Positions 36,817 through 45,670 are shown, counted from the stretch's first letter. The stretch: 64,000 nt of DNA from Acetobacter conturbans (GCF_011516755.1 NZ_WOSY01000002.1:186001-250000), one strand, 5' to 3'. The notes: a model not told the origin generated them from the letters alone. A program made the numbers and translations.

Positions 36817-37353
36817 ATGATGCGCCTGCATTATCGTTCCCTTGCACTGGGTCTTTCCAGTGCAAGCGTGACCTTCCTGCTCGACCAGTTGTCAAAGCAC
36901 TGGATTCTGTTCGATTTCCGACTGCCCGAAAAAGGCTCGGTGGCGATCTGCCCCGGCCTTAACTTCACGATGGTCTGGAATCACGCAATCACCTTCGGCA
37001 TGTTCGGGGGTGCGGGTTCCGCAGGAAGAATAATTTTTTCCACGGTGTCGCTCGTCATCGTCGCCGGACTGCTGGCATGGATGGCGCGCACCCCCCGTCC
37101 GCTGATCGCCCTGCTGGCTGGAGCGATCACGGGAGGGGCGGTCGGCAACGTGCTGGACCGGCTGCGTTACGGAGCGGTGGTTGATTTCATCCACGCCCAT
37201 GCCTTCGGCTGGTCCTGGTATGTGTTCAACGTCGCGGATGCGGCGATTGTGTGTAGTGTTATAGGTCTGATACTGGACAGTCTGTATCGCGAACGGCAGT
37301 GTCCCGCAGGGGACAGGACCCGGACGGTTGAACAGGGCCCCGGGGACAGGTGA
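36817..37353 (+). CDS. lspA: Lipoprotein signal peptidase
   Basis: Inner-membrane aspartyl protease that cleaves prolipoproteins after lipidation. The 178 residues have four hydrophobic segments. Catalytic aspartates are Asp114 (GNVLDRLRYG) and Asp141 (FNVADAAI). TMVWNHAITFGMF (51-63) replaces the more usual VxNxGxAFG, with His and Thr substitutions. The C-terminal tail (about 158-178) is charged and unusual in length. It sits in the ileS-lspA-bamF operon, which is sensible because the downstream product is itself a lipoprotein. Confidence 0.95.
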   Translation: MMRLHYRSLALGLSSASVTFLLDQLSKHWILFDFRLPEKGSVAICPGLNFTMVWNHAITFGMFGGAGSAGRIIFSTVSLVIVAGLLAWMARTPRPLIALLAGAITGGAVGNVLDRLRYGAVVDFIHAHAFGWSWYVFNVADAAIVCSVIGLILDSLYRERQCPAGDRTRTVEQGPGDR

Positions 37354-37364
37354 GGCAGGATAGA

Positions 37365-37901
37365 ATGCGAGTGATCGTCGGACTTCGACATGTGGCTCTC
37401 GGGCTGGGATTGGGCACGCTTCTGACGGGCTGCTCCGGTAGCGATATCAATCGTGCCTTCGGCCTGAAGCGCAGCGTACCGGACGAATATACGGTGACGA
37501 CCCGCGCTCCGCTCTCCATGCCGCCCTCGACGGAACTGGTGAAGCCGGGGACGGGCGTGGACCATTCGCGTGACGAGAGCCAGCGTCTGCAGGCGCTAGA
37601 AACGCTTTCGCCGGATGTCGCGCTGCATGGCACGTCAGGCCCCGACAGTTCGGGCCAGACCATGCTCATCAATGAGGCGGGCGAAGCGTCGGAAGAGCCT
37701 GATCAGGGTGAACTCGGCAAGGCCGGCAGCGGCTATGTTGATGCGCTGCTCTTCTGGAAAGGTGGCGGCGCTGGTTCCGTTGTGGATGGCGATGCAGAAA
37801 ACCGTCGTCTGAAGGCCAATGCCGCGCTGGGCAATGCACCGACAAAAGGTGCGACCCCGACGAAGAGCGCCAAGAAATCCAAGGTTCTCGGCGTTCTGTA
37901 A
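37365..37901 (+). CDS. DUF3035 lipoprotein, BamF-like outer-membrane assembly subunit
   Basis: Alphaproteobacterial lipoprotein of the DUF3035 family, which I recall being described as the BamF subunit of the beta-barrel assembly machine; treat the name as family knowledge. From ATG at 37365 (GGCAGG upstream) it has 178 residues, with a signal ending in LLTGC (Cys23) and the family core INRAFGLKRSVPDEY and VTTRAPLSMPP. The C-terminal part is Ala/Lys-rich, low complexity. The stop is followed by a strong terminator, so it ends the ileS-lspA operon. Confidence 0.85.
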   Translation: MRVIVGLRHVALGLGLGTLLTGCSGSDINRAFGLKRSVPDEYTVTTRAPLSMPPSTELVKPGTGVDHSRDESQRLQALETLSPDVALHGTSGPDSSGQTMLINEAGEASEEPDQGELGKAGSGYVDALLFWKGGGAGSVVDGDAENRRLKANAALGNAPTKGATPTKSAKKSKVLGVL

Positions 37902-37930
37902 CTTCTTCTCTGCATTATCGGCAGTGACTG

Positions 37931-37960
37931 GCGGCAGGGATTTCCCCTGCCGCTTTTTTT
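37931..37960 (+). terminator. Rho-independent terminator after the ileS-lspA-bamF operon
   Basis: GCGGCAGGG, a five-base loop, CCCTGCCGC, then seven T. A 9-bp perfect stem with a proper T-tract, so very likely a functional terminator. Confidence 0.93.
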
Positions 37961-37969
37961 GTGGCCGCG

Positions 37970-39400
37970 TCACGGTCCTTCGAAGGGAATCGGGCGCAGG
38001 ACGCGCTCATTCACATCAGGCGTCAGACGATGAGCCAGCGGGGGAAACGCACGCGAGCGGCAGTCTTCCCAGTCGCACAGGTGGCACGAAATGCCGATCG
38101 GCGTTGGTTTCGCATCCAGATTGAGGCGATCTGAATAGACCATTTCCCGTGCCCGGGAGATGTCGCAGCCAATGGTGACGGTCCGCATGGGACGAGGTTC
38201 CCCCCACCGTTGGGCCATACCTGTCTGGCTTCGCGCGACAGACAGAAAAGTCTGGCCGGTGGTGAAAGAAACCGTCTGCGTCCGGATGTGACCGGGTGTC
38301 GTAAACGCCGTGCACGCGTTCCACTGCGGGCAGGGATTACCCTGACGGGGAATCGGGAAACCGCAGGCTGAAAAACTTTTACTGATGTTGCCCGCAGGAT
38401 CGGTTCGTACGAAGAAGAACGGGATTCCGCGTGCGCCCGGACGCTGGAGGCTGGCCAGTCTTTGCGCTGCCTGCTGATAGGACACGCCGAACCGCAGGCT
38501 GAGCACTTCGAGATCGTATCGACAGGATACGGCCGTATTCAGGAACCCCGCATAAGGCATCAGCAAAGCGGCGGCCGTGTAGTTCGTCAGTCCGATCTGG
38601 AGAAAGATACGGGCTTCGTCAGTGCTTGGGGCGACAGTGGTGAGAATCGATTCGATCGCCTCCCTCGCCTCGAACAGCATGAGCTGGAAGGCGAGCTGAA
38701 ATCCCCGGCTTTCGCGCGGCAGCAGATCGGACAGTACGAGTTGTCGCGAGAGAGGATCGTAACGACGCAGAACATCTTCCACCGGCAGCACCTGCACGAG
38801 GACTTCGTGTTTCTGACGCAGCCGGGTGGCGACGGCGTGATTGACTTCCGCCTGAGGGAGAGCCTCCCCACGGGAAAAACCTATATCCTTGGCCATGTTC
38901 GCCCGGACGGAGTCGGCAACTTCTTCCAGTTCGGGAAAGTAATTGCGGTGTTCATCATAAATCCGGCGGACTTCCTCATGCGGCAGGATCAGGCGCTGCC
39001 CGCCGGGAAGAGCCAGAGCTTCGGCATCATGCCGGGCAGCCCGATAGGCCTGATGCAGCGACAGAATCGCCCGCGCAACGTGTGCCTGTGTGGCGACGGC
39101 TGAAATCTCGTGAGCAGCCCCCTCCATGTCATTACCCAGTTCGGGGTCCGACAATGCTTCACGAAGCTGGGCCTCCAGCTTCTGCTCCTCCGTCCCTGAC
39201 AGCTCTTCGATGCTGACATCCAGCGCACGGGTGAATTTGATGAGCAGCGAGGCCGTCACACTTCGCTGATCGTGCTCGATCAGGTTCAGATAACTGGCGG
39301 AAATCCCCAGACGGGCGGCCAGCGCCTGCTGGGAAAGATCCCGCTCCTGCCGAAGGCGACGGACGATACGTCCTATCTGTGTAGAAGATGATCCCTTCAT
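37970..39400 (-). CDS. ScfR/RamB-type XRE transcription regulator (short-chain acyl-CoA/acetate response)
   Basis: DNA-binding regulator of the family containing RamB, MccR and ScfR, which control acetate, propionate and glyoxylate genes and may sense acyl-CoA. The 476 residues have an XRE helix-turn-helix (about 8-62, with LSQQALAARLGISASYLNLIE), a middle IrrE/ImmA-like metalloprotease-derived domain with changed active site, and a Cys-rich C-terminal DUF2083 region with CGFPIPRQGNPCPQW and ISCHLCDWEDCRSRAFPP. These cysteines may bind a metal or an iron-sulfur cluster. The gene diverges from aceA, the usual target. The operator candidates in the 133-bp gap have the RamB-like TTTGYAAA core. 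Confidence 0.9.
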   Translation of the reverse strand: MKGSSSTQIGRIVRRLRQERDLSQQALAARLGISASYLNLIEHDQRSVTASLLIKFTRALDVSIEELSGTEEQKLEAQLREALSDPELGNDMEGAAHEISAVATQAHVARAILSLHQAYRAARHDAEALALPGGQRLILPHEEVRRIYDEHRNYFPELEEVADSVRANMAKDIGFSRGEALPQAEVNHAVATRLRQKHEVLVQVLPVEDVLRRYDPLSRQLVLSDLLPRESRGFQLAFQLMLFEAREAIESILTTVAPSTDEARIFLQIGLTNYTAAALLMPYAGFLNTAVSCRYDLEVLSLRFGVSYQQAAQRLASLQRPGARGIPFFFVRTDPAGNISKSFSACGFPIPRQGNPCPQWNACTAFTTPGHIRTQTVSFTTGQTFLSVARSQTGMAQRWGEPRPMRTVTIGCDISRAREMVYSDRLNLDAKPTPIGISCHLCDWEDCRSRAFPPLAHRLTPDVNERVLRPIPFEGP

Positions 39401-39407
39401 GACAATC

Positions 39408-39447
39408 TTTACAAATAAAGAGTAGTTTTTGTAAAACGATTTACAAC
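39408..39447. promoter_or_regulatory. Candidate operator cluster between the ScfR-type regulator and aceA
   Basis: Three copies of one motif: TTTACAAA (39408-39415), TTTGTAAA (39428-39435) and TTTACAAC (39440-39447). The last two form an inverted repeat TTGTAAA-N4-TTTACAA. They resemble the TTTGCAAA boxes of RamB. The position in the divergent promoter region fits auto- and target regulation, perhaps repression by covering the aceA -35 element. Confidence 0.65.
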
Positions 39448-39533
39448 ATTCATATCACTCTGTTCCTTTCCTATGGAAGTAATAATCGAAAATGTCTTAA
39501 CTGAAAACATCGCAAACCAGAAGGAACAACATC

Positions 39534-40814
39534 ATGTCCGTTGCTGACATCGAAAAGTTCATCAGTGACAAAACCCGTTTCGCCGGAATCGAGCGCGACT
39601 ACAGCGCGCAGGATGTGGCGAAGCTTTCCGGTTCGTTCACCGTCGAGCACACGATTGCACGGCTGGGTGCGGAGCGCCTCTGGAAGCTGCTTCATGAGGA
39701 GCCCTACATCAACTGCCTCGGTGCGCTGACCGGCAATCAGGCCATGCAGCAGGTCAAGGCGGGTCTCAAGGCCATCTACCTCTCCGGCTGGCAGGTTGCG
39801 GCGGATGCCAATCTGGCAGGCCAGATGTACCCCGATCAGTCGCTGTATCCGGCCAACTCCGTGCCGAACGTCGTAAGCCGCATCAACAATGCCTTACGCC
39901 GCTGTGATGAAATCGCGACTCTGGAAGGCAAGGGCGACAAGACCTACTGGATGGCGCCAATCGTGGCCGACGCAGAGGCAGGTTTCGGCGGCGCGCTGAA
40001 CGTGTTCGAACTGATGCGCTCGATGATCGCAGCCGGTGCGGCCGGCGTTCACTTCGAGGATCAGCTCGCATCCGAGAAGAAGTGCGGTCACCTCGGCGGT
40101 AAGGTGCTGATCCCCATTTCGCAGCATCTGCGTTCGCTGAACTCCGCCCGTCTCGCTGCCGATGTCGAGCGCACGCCCACCCTGCTGGTCTGTCGCACGG
40201 ACGCGCATTCCGCGCAGTTGCTCACCTCGGACGTGGACGAGCGCGACCGTCCGTTCCTCACCGGCGAGCGCACGGCGGAAGGCTTCTTCCGGATCAAGGA
40301 AGGTCTCGGTGTCGAATACGCCATCGCGCGTTGTGAAGCCTACGCGCCCTATGCCGACCTGCTGTGGTGGGAGACGTCCGAGCCGAACCTGAAGGAAGCC
40401 GAGCAGTTCGCCGAGGCGATCCACAAGAAGTTCCCCGGCAAGCTTCTGGCCTACAATTGCTCACCTTCTTTCAACTGGAAAAAGAAACTTTCGGAAAAGG
40501 AGATCGCCGAATACCAGAAAGCGCTCGGCAAGCTGGGCTACAAATACCAGTTCGTCACCCTCGCTGGTTTCCACGCACTGAACTTCTCCATGTTCCAGCT
40601 TGCCAAAGGCTACGCCGAGCGCGGTATGGCGGCCTACTCCGAGTTGCAGCAGGCCGAGTTCGCGGCGGAAGCGGACGGCTACACAGCAACCCGCCATCAG
40701 CGCGAAGTTGGTACAAGCTGGTTCGATGCGGTCGCCACCACGGCAAGCGGCGGAAAGTCCTCCACGACAGCCATGCACGGCTCCACCGAGCATGACCAGT
40801 TCAACCACCACTAA
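39534..40814 (+). CDS. aceA: Isocitrate lyase
   Basis: First enzyme of the glyoxylate bypass, cleaving isocitrate to succinate and glyoxylate for growth on acetate or C2 carbon. In 426 residues it has the catalytic KKCGH (182-186), DAEAGFGG (146-153) and [11 protein letters not shown] (near 309). This fits the standard 420-440-residue family length. AAGGAAC precedes the ATG by about seven bases. It is divergent from the ScfR-type regulator, whose operators lie in the gap, and followed by glcB after 170 bp containing a hairpin. Confidence 0.97.
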   Translation: MSVADIEKFISDKTRFAGIERDYSAQDVAKLSGSFTVEHTIARLGAERLWKLLHEEPYINCLGALTGNQAMQQVKAGLKAIYLSGWQVAADANLAGQMYPDQSLYPANSVPNVVSRINNALRRCDEIATLEGKGDKTYWMAPIVADAEAGFGGALNVFELMRSMIAAGAAGVHFEDQLASEKKCGHLGGKVLIPISQHLRSLNSARLAADVERTPTLLVCRTDAHSAQLLTSDVDERDRPFLTGERTAEGFFRIKEGLGVEYAIARCEAYAPYADLLWWETSEPNLKEAEQFAEAIHKKFPGKLLAYNCSPSFNWKKKLSEKEIAEYQKALGKLGYKYQFVTLAGFHALNFSMFQLAKGYAERGMAAYSELQQAEFAAEADGYTATRHQREVGTSWFDAVATTASGGKSSTTAMHGSTEHDQFNHH

Positions 40815-40825
40815 CGCCTGAAACT

Positions 40826-40853
40826 CCTGCGCCGGGAGCCGATCCGGTGCAGG
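40826..40853 (+). other. Hairpin in the aceA-glcB spacer
   Basis: CCTGCGCCGG, an 8-base loop, CCGGTGCAGG: ten pairs with one G-U wobble and no T-tract, 12 bp after the aceA stop. It may protect the aceA message end or tune the relative level of glcB. It is not a classical terminator. Confidence 0.55.
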
Positions 40854-40984
40854 CCACGCCGCTCCCTGCGGAGACGGGCAGCGTGGGCGTCCTCATTTCA
40901 CGAAGCGGCCGTGGCGGCCCCTCCCCCTATGCATCCAACAGAGGGGCATCCAGCAGGGTCCGCCACGGCTTCGGAGACACGATC

Positions 40985-43204
40985 ATGACCACTCATATCC
41001 AGATTGAAGGCATCAGCGTCGATCCCGGTCTTCATGCCTTCGTCAACACCGAAGTTCTGCCGGAAACCGGCGTTTCGCCTGAGACGTTCTGGGCGGGACT
41101 GTCTGGTCTGGTCAACGAATTCGCCCCCCGGATTCACCACGCGCTTGCGCAGCGTGACCGGCTCCAGACGGCCATCGACAATTTCCTGATCGGCAGCAGC
41201 GGCACGGATATGCACCTCCGCACCCGCTTCATGCGCGAGATCGGTTATGTCGAGGAACTGCCACCGAAATTCACCGTCTCGACCCAGAACGTGGATGCCG
41301 AGATCGGGCGCATTGCCGGCCCGCAGCTCGTGGTGCCGGTCAATAATGCCCGTTACGCGCTGAACGCCGCCAATGCGCGGTGGGGCAGCCTGTATGACGC
41401 GCTCTACAGCACGGATGCGCTGCCACAGACGCCACCGTTCCAGTGCGGAACGACATACAGCCCGCTGCGGGGGCGCATCGTCGTGCGTCGCGCCAAGCTG
41501 TTTCTCGATGAAACCGTACCGCTGCTCATCGGCAGCCACGCCGACACGCTGTCCTACTATGTGCATCATGGCGAACTGCACGCGAAGCTCGAATGCGGCC
41601 GCACGACGGGACTGAAGCACCCGACGCAGTTCGCCGGTTTCTCCGGTTCGCCTTCCGAGCCAAAGACGGTGCTGTTCAGCAATCGCGGTTTGCACATCGA
41701 ACTGAAGTTCGACCGCTCTTCCGCAGTCGGATCTGTCGACAAGGCCGGGGTTAGCGACGTAATCATCGAGTCCGCCATGAGCACGATCATGGACTGCGAG
41801 GACAGCGTCGCCGCCGTGGATGCGCAGGACAAGGTGCTGATCTATCGCAACTGGCTCGGCCTGATGCGCGGCACGCTGACCGCAGCCGTCCCCCGTGACG
41901 GCAAGGTGACGACGCGCACCCTTGCGCAGGATCGCAGCTACACCGCGCCGGACGGCTCACCTCTGACGCTGCATGGGCGCAGCCTGCTGCTGGTTCGCAC
42001 GGTCGGGCATCACATGTTCACCGACATGGTGCTGGACGCCGACGGCAAGGAGGCACCAGAAGGCATCGTTGACGCAGCCATCCTGTCCGCCGTCGCCCTG
42101 CACGATCTCCGTGGCAACAGCTCCATCCGCAACAGCCGCATGGGATCGGTCTATCTTGTTCGTCCGAAGATGCACGGCTCGCTGGAAGTCGGCCTTTCGG
42201 ATGCCATTTTCAGCCGCGTGGAGGACATTCTTTCCCTGCCCCGCAACACGCTGAAGATGGGCATCATGGACGAGGAGCGCCGGACGAGCTGCAACCTCGC
42301 CGCCTGCATCAATGCGGCCCGTGAGCGTGTCTTTTTCATCAACACCGGCTTCCTCGACCGGACGGGTGACGAGATCCACACCTGCATGAAAGCCGGAGCC
42401 GTTGTGCGGAAGGGTGACATGAAGAAGGAGCCCTGGATCCGAGCCTACGAGCAGCGCAACGTCGCCATCGGGCTGGAGTGCGGGCTTGGCATCGGGCCAC
42501 GTGGTCACGGACAGATCGGCAAGGGCATGTGGGCGATCCCCGACCGGATGGCCGACATGCTGGAACAGAAAGGCGCGCAGATGCGGGCGGGTGCCAGCAC
42601 AGCGTGGGTGCCGTCTCCGGTCGCGGCGACCCTGCACGCCCTGCATTATCATCAGGTGGACGTGGTGGAGGTCCAGAAGGAGCTCAAATATCACGCACCC
42701 CTACCGATGGAGGACCTGCTCTCCCTGCCGCTCGCTCAAGGTGCGCACTGGTCGGAAGAGGAAATTGCCGCGGAACTCGACACCAATCTCCAGAGCATCC
42801 TCGGTTACGTGGTGCGCTGGGTGGATATGGGCATTGGCTGCTCCAGGGTGCCTGACCTGAACAATGTCGGGCTGATGGAAGACCGCGCCACGCTACGCAT
42901 TTCCTCTCAGCATGTGGCGAACTGGCTGATGCACGGCGTGGTGTCGGAGGCGCAGGTCGAAGCGGCGCTCATCCGCATGGCCCGGCTGGTTGACGAGCAG
43001 AATCAGGATGAGGCGGGCTACATTCCGCTCTCCACCCATCAGGATGGTCCCGCGTTCATGGCGGCCCGCGAACTGGTGTTCGACGGTGCGCGCCAGCCGA
43101 ACGGCTACACGGAAACCATCCTCCACAGACGACGCAGGGAGGCCAAGCGCCGCTACTGCATCGAAGGGGTCACGCATGAGGATATGGAGTTCGCCGCCGA
43201 CTGA
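40985..43204 (+). CDS. glcB: Malate synthase G
   Basis: Condenses glyoxylate with acetyl-CoA to malate, completing the glyoxylate bypass. From ATG at 40985 (MTTHIQIEGISVDPGLHAFV) it has 739 residues; the frame is open further upstream but homologues start here. Typical segments are MDCEDSVAAVDAQDKV, FINTGFLDRTGDEIHT and YEQRNVAIGLECGLGIGPRG. This is the G isoform, which is monomeric and also used for glycolate metabolism, rather than the A isoform. It lies in the aceA-glcB-lrgAB order. It is followed by 215 bp with three hairpins before lrgA. Confidence 0.97.
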   Translation: MTTHIQIEGISVDPGLHAFVNTEVLPETGVSPETFWAGLSGLVNEFAPRIHHALAQRDRLQTAIDNFLIGSSGTDMHLRTRFMREIGYVEELPPKFTVSTQNVDAEIGRIAGPQLVVPVNNARYALNAANARWGSLYDALYSTDALPQTPPFQCGTTYSPLRGRIVVRRAKLFLDETVPLLIGSHADTLSYYVHHGELHAKLECGRTTGLKHPTQFAGFSGSPSEPKTVLFSNRGLHIELKFDRSSAVGSVDKAGVSDVIIESAMSTIMDCEDSVAAVDAQDKVLIYRNWLGLMRGTLTAAVPRDGKVTTRTLAQDRSYTAPDGSPLTLHGRSLLLVRTVGHHMFTDMVLDADGKEAPEGIVDAAILSAVALHDLRGNSSIRNSRMGSVYLVRPKMHGSLEVGLSDAIFSRVEDILSLPRNTLKMGIMDEERRTSCNLAACINAARERVFFINTGFLDRTGDEIHTCMKAGAVVRKGDMKKEPWIRAYEQRNVAIGLECGLGIGPRGHGQIGKGMWAIPDRMADMLEQKGAQMRAGASTAWVPSPVAATLHALHYHQVDVVEVQKELKYHAPLPMEDLLSLPLAQGAHWSEEEIAAELDTNLQSILGYVVRWVDMGIGCSRVPDLNNVGLMEDRATLRISSQHVANWLMHGVVSEAQVEAALIRMARLVDEQNQDEAGYIPLSTHQDGPAFMAARELVFDGARQPNGYTETILHRRRREAKRRYCIEGVTHEDMEFAAD

Positions 43205-43245
43205 CGGCAGCTTCCCTCCCCATGTGTGGCAGACCGCCGCACGGA

Positions 43246-43389
43246 GTTCCGGCCGGTTCCCGGGTCGGCCGGAACGCCCGCGCAAATGTGGTTTGCCAGT
43301 CATAACGTTGCGGGCAACATGAAGGCCCGCAACTCGTTTGCAGACCGGGGCGGCAGGGCACCCGCAACACGGCTTTTCCAGTGCGGGTG
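43246..43389 (+). ncRNA. Structured leader with three consecutive hairpins before lrgAB (putative)
   Basis: Three strong inverted repeats in sequence: GTTCCGGCCG/CGGCCGGAAC (43246-43275, 10 bp perfect), GTTGCGGG/CCCGCAAC (43307-43333, 8 bp) and CACCCGCA/TGCGGGTG (43359-43389, 8 bp). None has a T-tract, so they are not simple terminators. They could be a 5' leader, mRNA-processing site or attenuator. No known riboswitch is recognised. Confidence 0.45.
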
Positions 43390-43419
43390 GCCCATACGCC
43401 TCCAACAAGAAGAAAAGCC

Positions 43420-43836
43420 ATGCCGGAAGCCTTCCTCACCCTGATCCTGTTTCAGCTTCTGGGGTCAGCGCTCCAGATGGTCCTGCATCTGCCGGTTCCG
43501 GGACCGGTCATCGGCATGTTCCTCCTCGCCGCCGCTCTCTTGTGGAAACGGAAGCGAACACAGCCAGCGGACAGGGCAGTCTCCTCATTCGATTCCCCTG
43601 CCCTGTCCTCGCTTTCGCGTGCCCTGATCGCCTGTCTCGGCCTGCTGTTCGTGCCTGCCGGTGTTGGGCTGGTTACACAGCTTCCCGTTCTGGCGGCCAA
43701 TGCGCTCCCCATCGCGGCGGCTCTGTTTGGCTCGACTGTTCTGGGGCTGATGGTGACGGCTTTCGTCATGCACAAGGCGACGCATGACGGGCCCGCTCCC
43801 GAGCGTATTCCCGATACCGGCGGACAGGTGCTCTGA
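43420..43836 (+). CDS. lrgA: LrgA/CidA-family membrane protein
   Basis: Holin-like subunit of an LrgAB/CidAB pair. From ATG at 43420 it has 138 residues with about four hydrophobic helices; FQLLGSALQMVLHLPVPGPVIGMF (about 10-33) is the conserved first part. The upstream in-frame start at 43381 is less likely. Once described as holin/antiholin-like proteins tied to murein hydrolase control, CidAB/LrgAB homologues are also known as pyruvate/acetate carriers, and the plant homologue PLGG1 carries glycolate and glycerate. Next to glcB, a metabolite-transport role is attractive here (inference). Confidence 0.87.
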   Translation: MPEAFLTLILFQLLGSALQMVLHLPVPGPVIGMFLLAAALLWKRKRTQPADRAVSSFDSPALSSLSRALIACLGLLFVPAGVGLVTQLPVLAANALPIAAALFGSTVLGLMVTAFVMHKATHDGPAPERIPDTGGQVL

Positions 43837-43838
43837 CG

Positions 43839-44582
43839 ATGCACACCATTTCTCATGTCTTTCATCAGATCTATGCGCGGTTCCTGCCCGAGCCGAATAT
43901 GGAATCCCTGTTCTGGCTGAGCCTCACGCTGGCTGTCTTCGCCGTGGGCGTCCGGTTGCAGATCCGACTGGGACGCGCGCCGTGGGCCAACCCCGTGCTG
44001 TTCGCCATAGGCTTTGTCGCGCTGGCTCTTGTCGCAACGGAAACCCCCTATGCTAAATATTTTGAGTCAGTGAAAATCATCAACTTTCTGCTCGGTCCGG
44101 CAACGGTCGCACTGGCCATTCCTCTGGCGGATTCAATCAGGCTCGTCACACGCAGCCTTCCGGCCATGACCCTCGCACTGCTGGCAGGATCGGTGACTTC
44201 CGTCGTTAGCGGCATCCTGATCGTCATGCTGCTGGGCGGTTCGCACGAGGTGGCGCTTTCCATGGCACCCAAGGCGGTGACGACCCCGATCGCCATCGCC
44301 ATCACCACACAGATCGGCGGCATTCCGGCTCTGACGGCGGCTTTCGCCATTCTGGGCGGAATCATTGCGGCGATGATCGGTGAGGCAACGTTGCGGCGGA
44401 TGGGCATCACGGACTGGCGTGCGCACGGACTGGCTGCCGGCATTGCGGGCAGCGGGATCGCGGCGGCTCAGGTGGCGCAGCGCGACCCGGTGGGAGCGGC
44501 GTTCGCGGCGCTGGGGATTGGGCTCAACGGGCTGGTCACGGCGCTCATCGTGCCGCTGATCCTATATTTTATTGCGGGGTAA
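43839..44582 (+). CDS. lrgB: LrgB/CidB-family membrane protein
   Basis: Partner of the LrgA-like protein, two bases downstream of it. In 247 residues it has about seven hydrophobic helices with AVFAVGVRLQIRLGRAPWAN near the start and ALSMAPKAVTTPIAIAIT (about 145-162), the signature of the LrgB family. The function is discussed with lrgA. The gene ends just before repeat copy F and a strong palindromic terminator. Confidence 0.9.
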   Translation: MHTISHVFHQIYARFLPEPNMESLFWLSLTLAVFAVGVRLQIRLGRAPWANPVLFAIGFVALALVATETPYAKYFESVKIINFLLGPATVALAIPLADSIRLVTRSLPAMTLALLAGSVTSVVSGILIVMLLGGSHEVALSMAPKAVTTPIAIAITTQIGGIPALTAAFAILGGIIAAMIGEATLRRMGITDWRAHGLAAGIAGSGIAAAQVAQRDPVGAAFAALGIGLNGLVTALIVPLILYFIAG

Positions 44583-44658
44583 GGTTTTATTCCGGCTCGT
44601 GTTACAGAAATACGAAGGTCGCCAATGGAAAACAATGAGCCCTGATATTTTGCAGTTA

Positions 44659-44821
44659 GAGGCTGTTTCAAAAGCTCTCTGCTGAATGCGACCGTCCCTG
44701 AGAGTGAGTGCGACCGGTATAGGTTTTTGAGCATTGAAGCGAAATAGTCATGCGGGCAGTGATCACCGGAGTGCAGAAAAAGCGCGCCGGATCGCCAGAA
44801 GAGAGCTTTTGAAACAGCTTC
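44659..44821 (+). repeat. 160-bp palindromic MITE-like repeat (copy F)
   Basis: 163 bp, GAGGCTGTTTCAAAAGCTCT at the left and AGAGCTTTTGAAACAGCTTC at the right, flanked by TTA (44656-44658) and TTA (44822-44824). The core has GGTTTTTGAGCATTGAAGCG, like copy A, and lies in the same orientation. It sits between lrgB and mscL. Confidence 0.9.
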
Positions 44822-44869
44822 TTAAATATTGATCTGAAAACCATCGATAACGACTGATCCCGGGCAATA

Positions 44870-44897
44870 AAAAAGGGGAGCATATGCTCCCCTTTTT
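44870..44897. terminator. Bidirectional terminator between lrgB and mscL
   Basis: A 28-bp perfect palindrome made of A5, GGGGAGCATATGCTCCCC and T5. It has an A-tract on one side and a T-tract on the other, so it can terminate both convergent transcripts. Confidence 0.93.
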
Positions 44898-44918
44898 CGT
44901 GTCAGATCACCGACAAAC

Positions 44919-45386
44919 TCAGCCGTGTGTCTGCTGTTCCTTGACGAGAACGTCGCGGATATCCTGCAGCAGCAGTTCGCTCTTTGTCGGAGCTGCCGGC
45001 GCGGCCGGCGCCTCTGCCTGCGTGCTGTGCAGCTTGGAGATCAGACGCACCATCCAGAAGATGACAATGGCGACGATCAGGAACTGGATGACCGCGTTCA
45101 GGAACACGCCATAGTTGATGGTGACAGCACCAGCTTTCTGAGCTGCATCAAGCGTCGGCTCGATCGGGCCCTTCAGCGTGACGAAGAGGTTGCTGAAGTC
45201 GATGCCGCCTGTGGCAAGACCCAGAACCGGGTTGAAAACGTCCTTGACGAGGCTGTTCACGATTGCCGTGAAGGCCGCGCCGATGATCACACCGACGGCC
45301 ATGTCAACGACATTGCCACGCATGATGAAGGCCTTGAAATCGCCCACCCAGCCCGGGGTGTGCACAGCCAGCTTTTTGTCTGCCAT
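44919..45386 (-). CDS. mscL: Large-conductance mechanosensitive channel
   Basis: Inner-membrane pore that opens under hypo-osmotic stress. The 155 residues have the typical order: N-terminal amphipathic helix with DFKAFIMRGNVVDMAVGVIIG (about 16-36, TM1), a periplasmic loop, TM2 (NAVIQFLIVAIVIFWMVRL, about 97-115) and a charged C-terminal bundle. Slightly longer than E. coli MscL (136), with an Ala/Pro-rich linker (about 122-135). The divergent rpmE lies 284 bp away. Confidence 0.96.
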   Translation of the reverse strand: MADKKLAVHTPGWVGDFKAFIMRGNVVDMAVGVIIGAAFTAIVNSLVKDVFNPVLGLATGGIDFSNLFVTLKGPIEPTLDAAQKAGAVTINYGVFLNAVIQFLIVAIVIFWMVRLISKLHSTQAEAPAAPAAPTKSELLLQDIRDVLVKEQQTHG

Positions 45387-45587
45387 AGTATCCTCAAAAG
45401 ATTGATGTAAGGCGTCTTTATCGGTTTTCCTTGCCTCTTTTCAACAATAGTTTAACTCAATGGCAACAAATTGGCAGGGAGTGCGGTAATTTTACCGTTT
45501 TCTTTATGTGAGACTGTTCGTGAACCCTATTTAGCGCGGGGCGATACGGAGAAGACAAGAAAAAACGCCGGTTCCCCGCCAATGGCA

Positions 45588-45616
45588 TTGCCAGTCAGGA
45601 ACGATCCCCTTATATA
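45588..45616 (+). promoter_or_regulatory. Sigma-70-like promoter upstream of rpmE
   Basis: TTGCCA (45588-45593), 17-bp spacer, TATATA (45611-45616), 54 bp before the rpmE start. The spacing is ideal. A small hairpin GTCCCG-N8-CGGGAC (45627-45646) falls between it and the gene and could affect translation. Confidence 0.6.
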
Positions 45617-45670
45617 CGCGCCACCCGTCCCGGTCGGCATCGGGACCATATTTCTGCGGAAAGCCTTGAC

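Noticed and set aside
40880..43420. Similar short stretches before glcB and before lrgA (TCCAACA-containing)
   Set aside because: The match is too short and imperfect to call a repeat.
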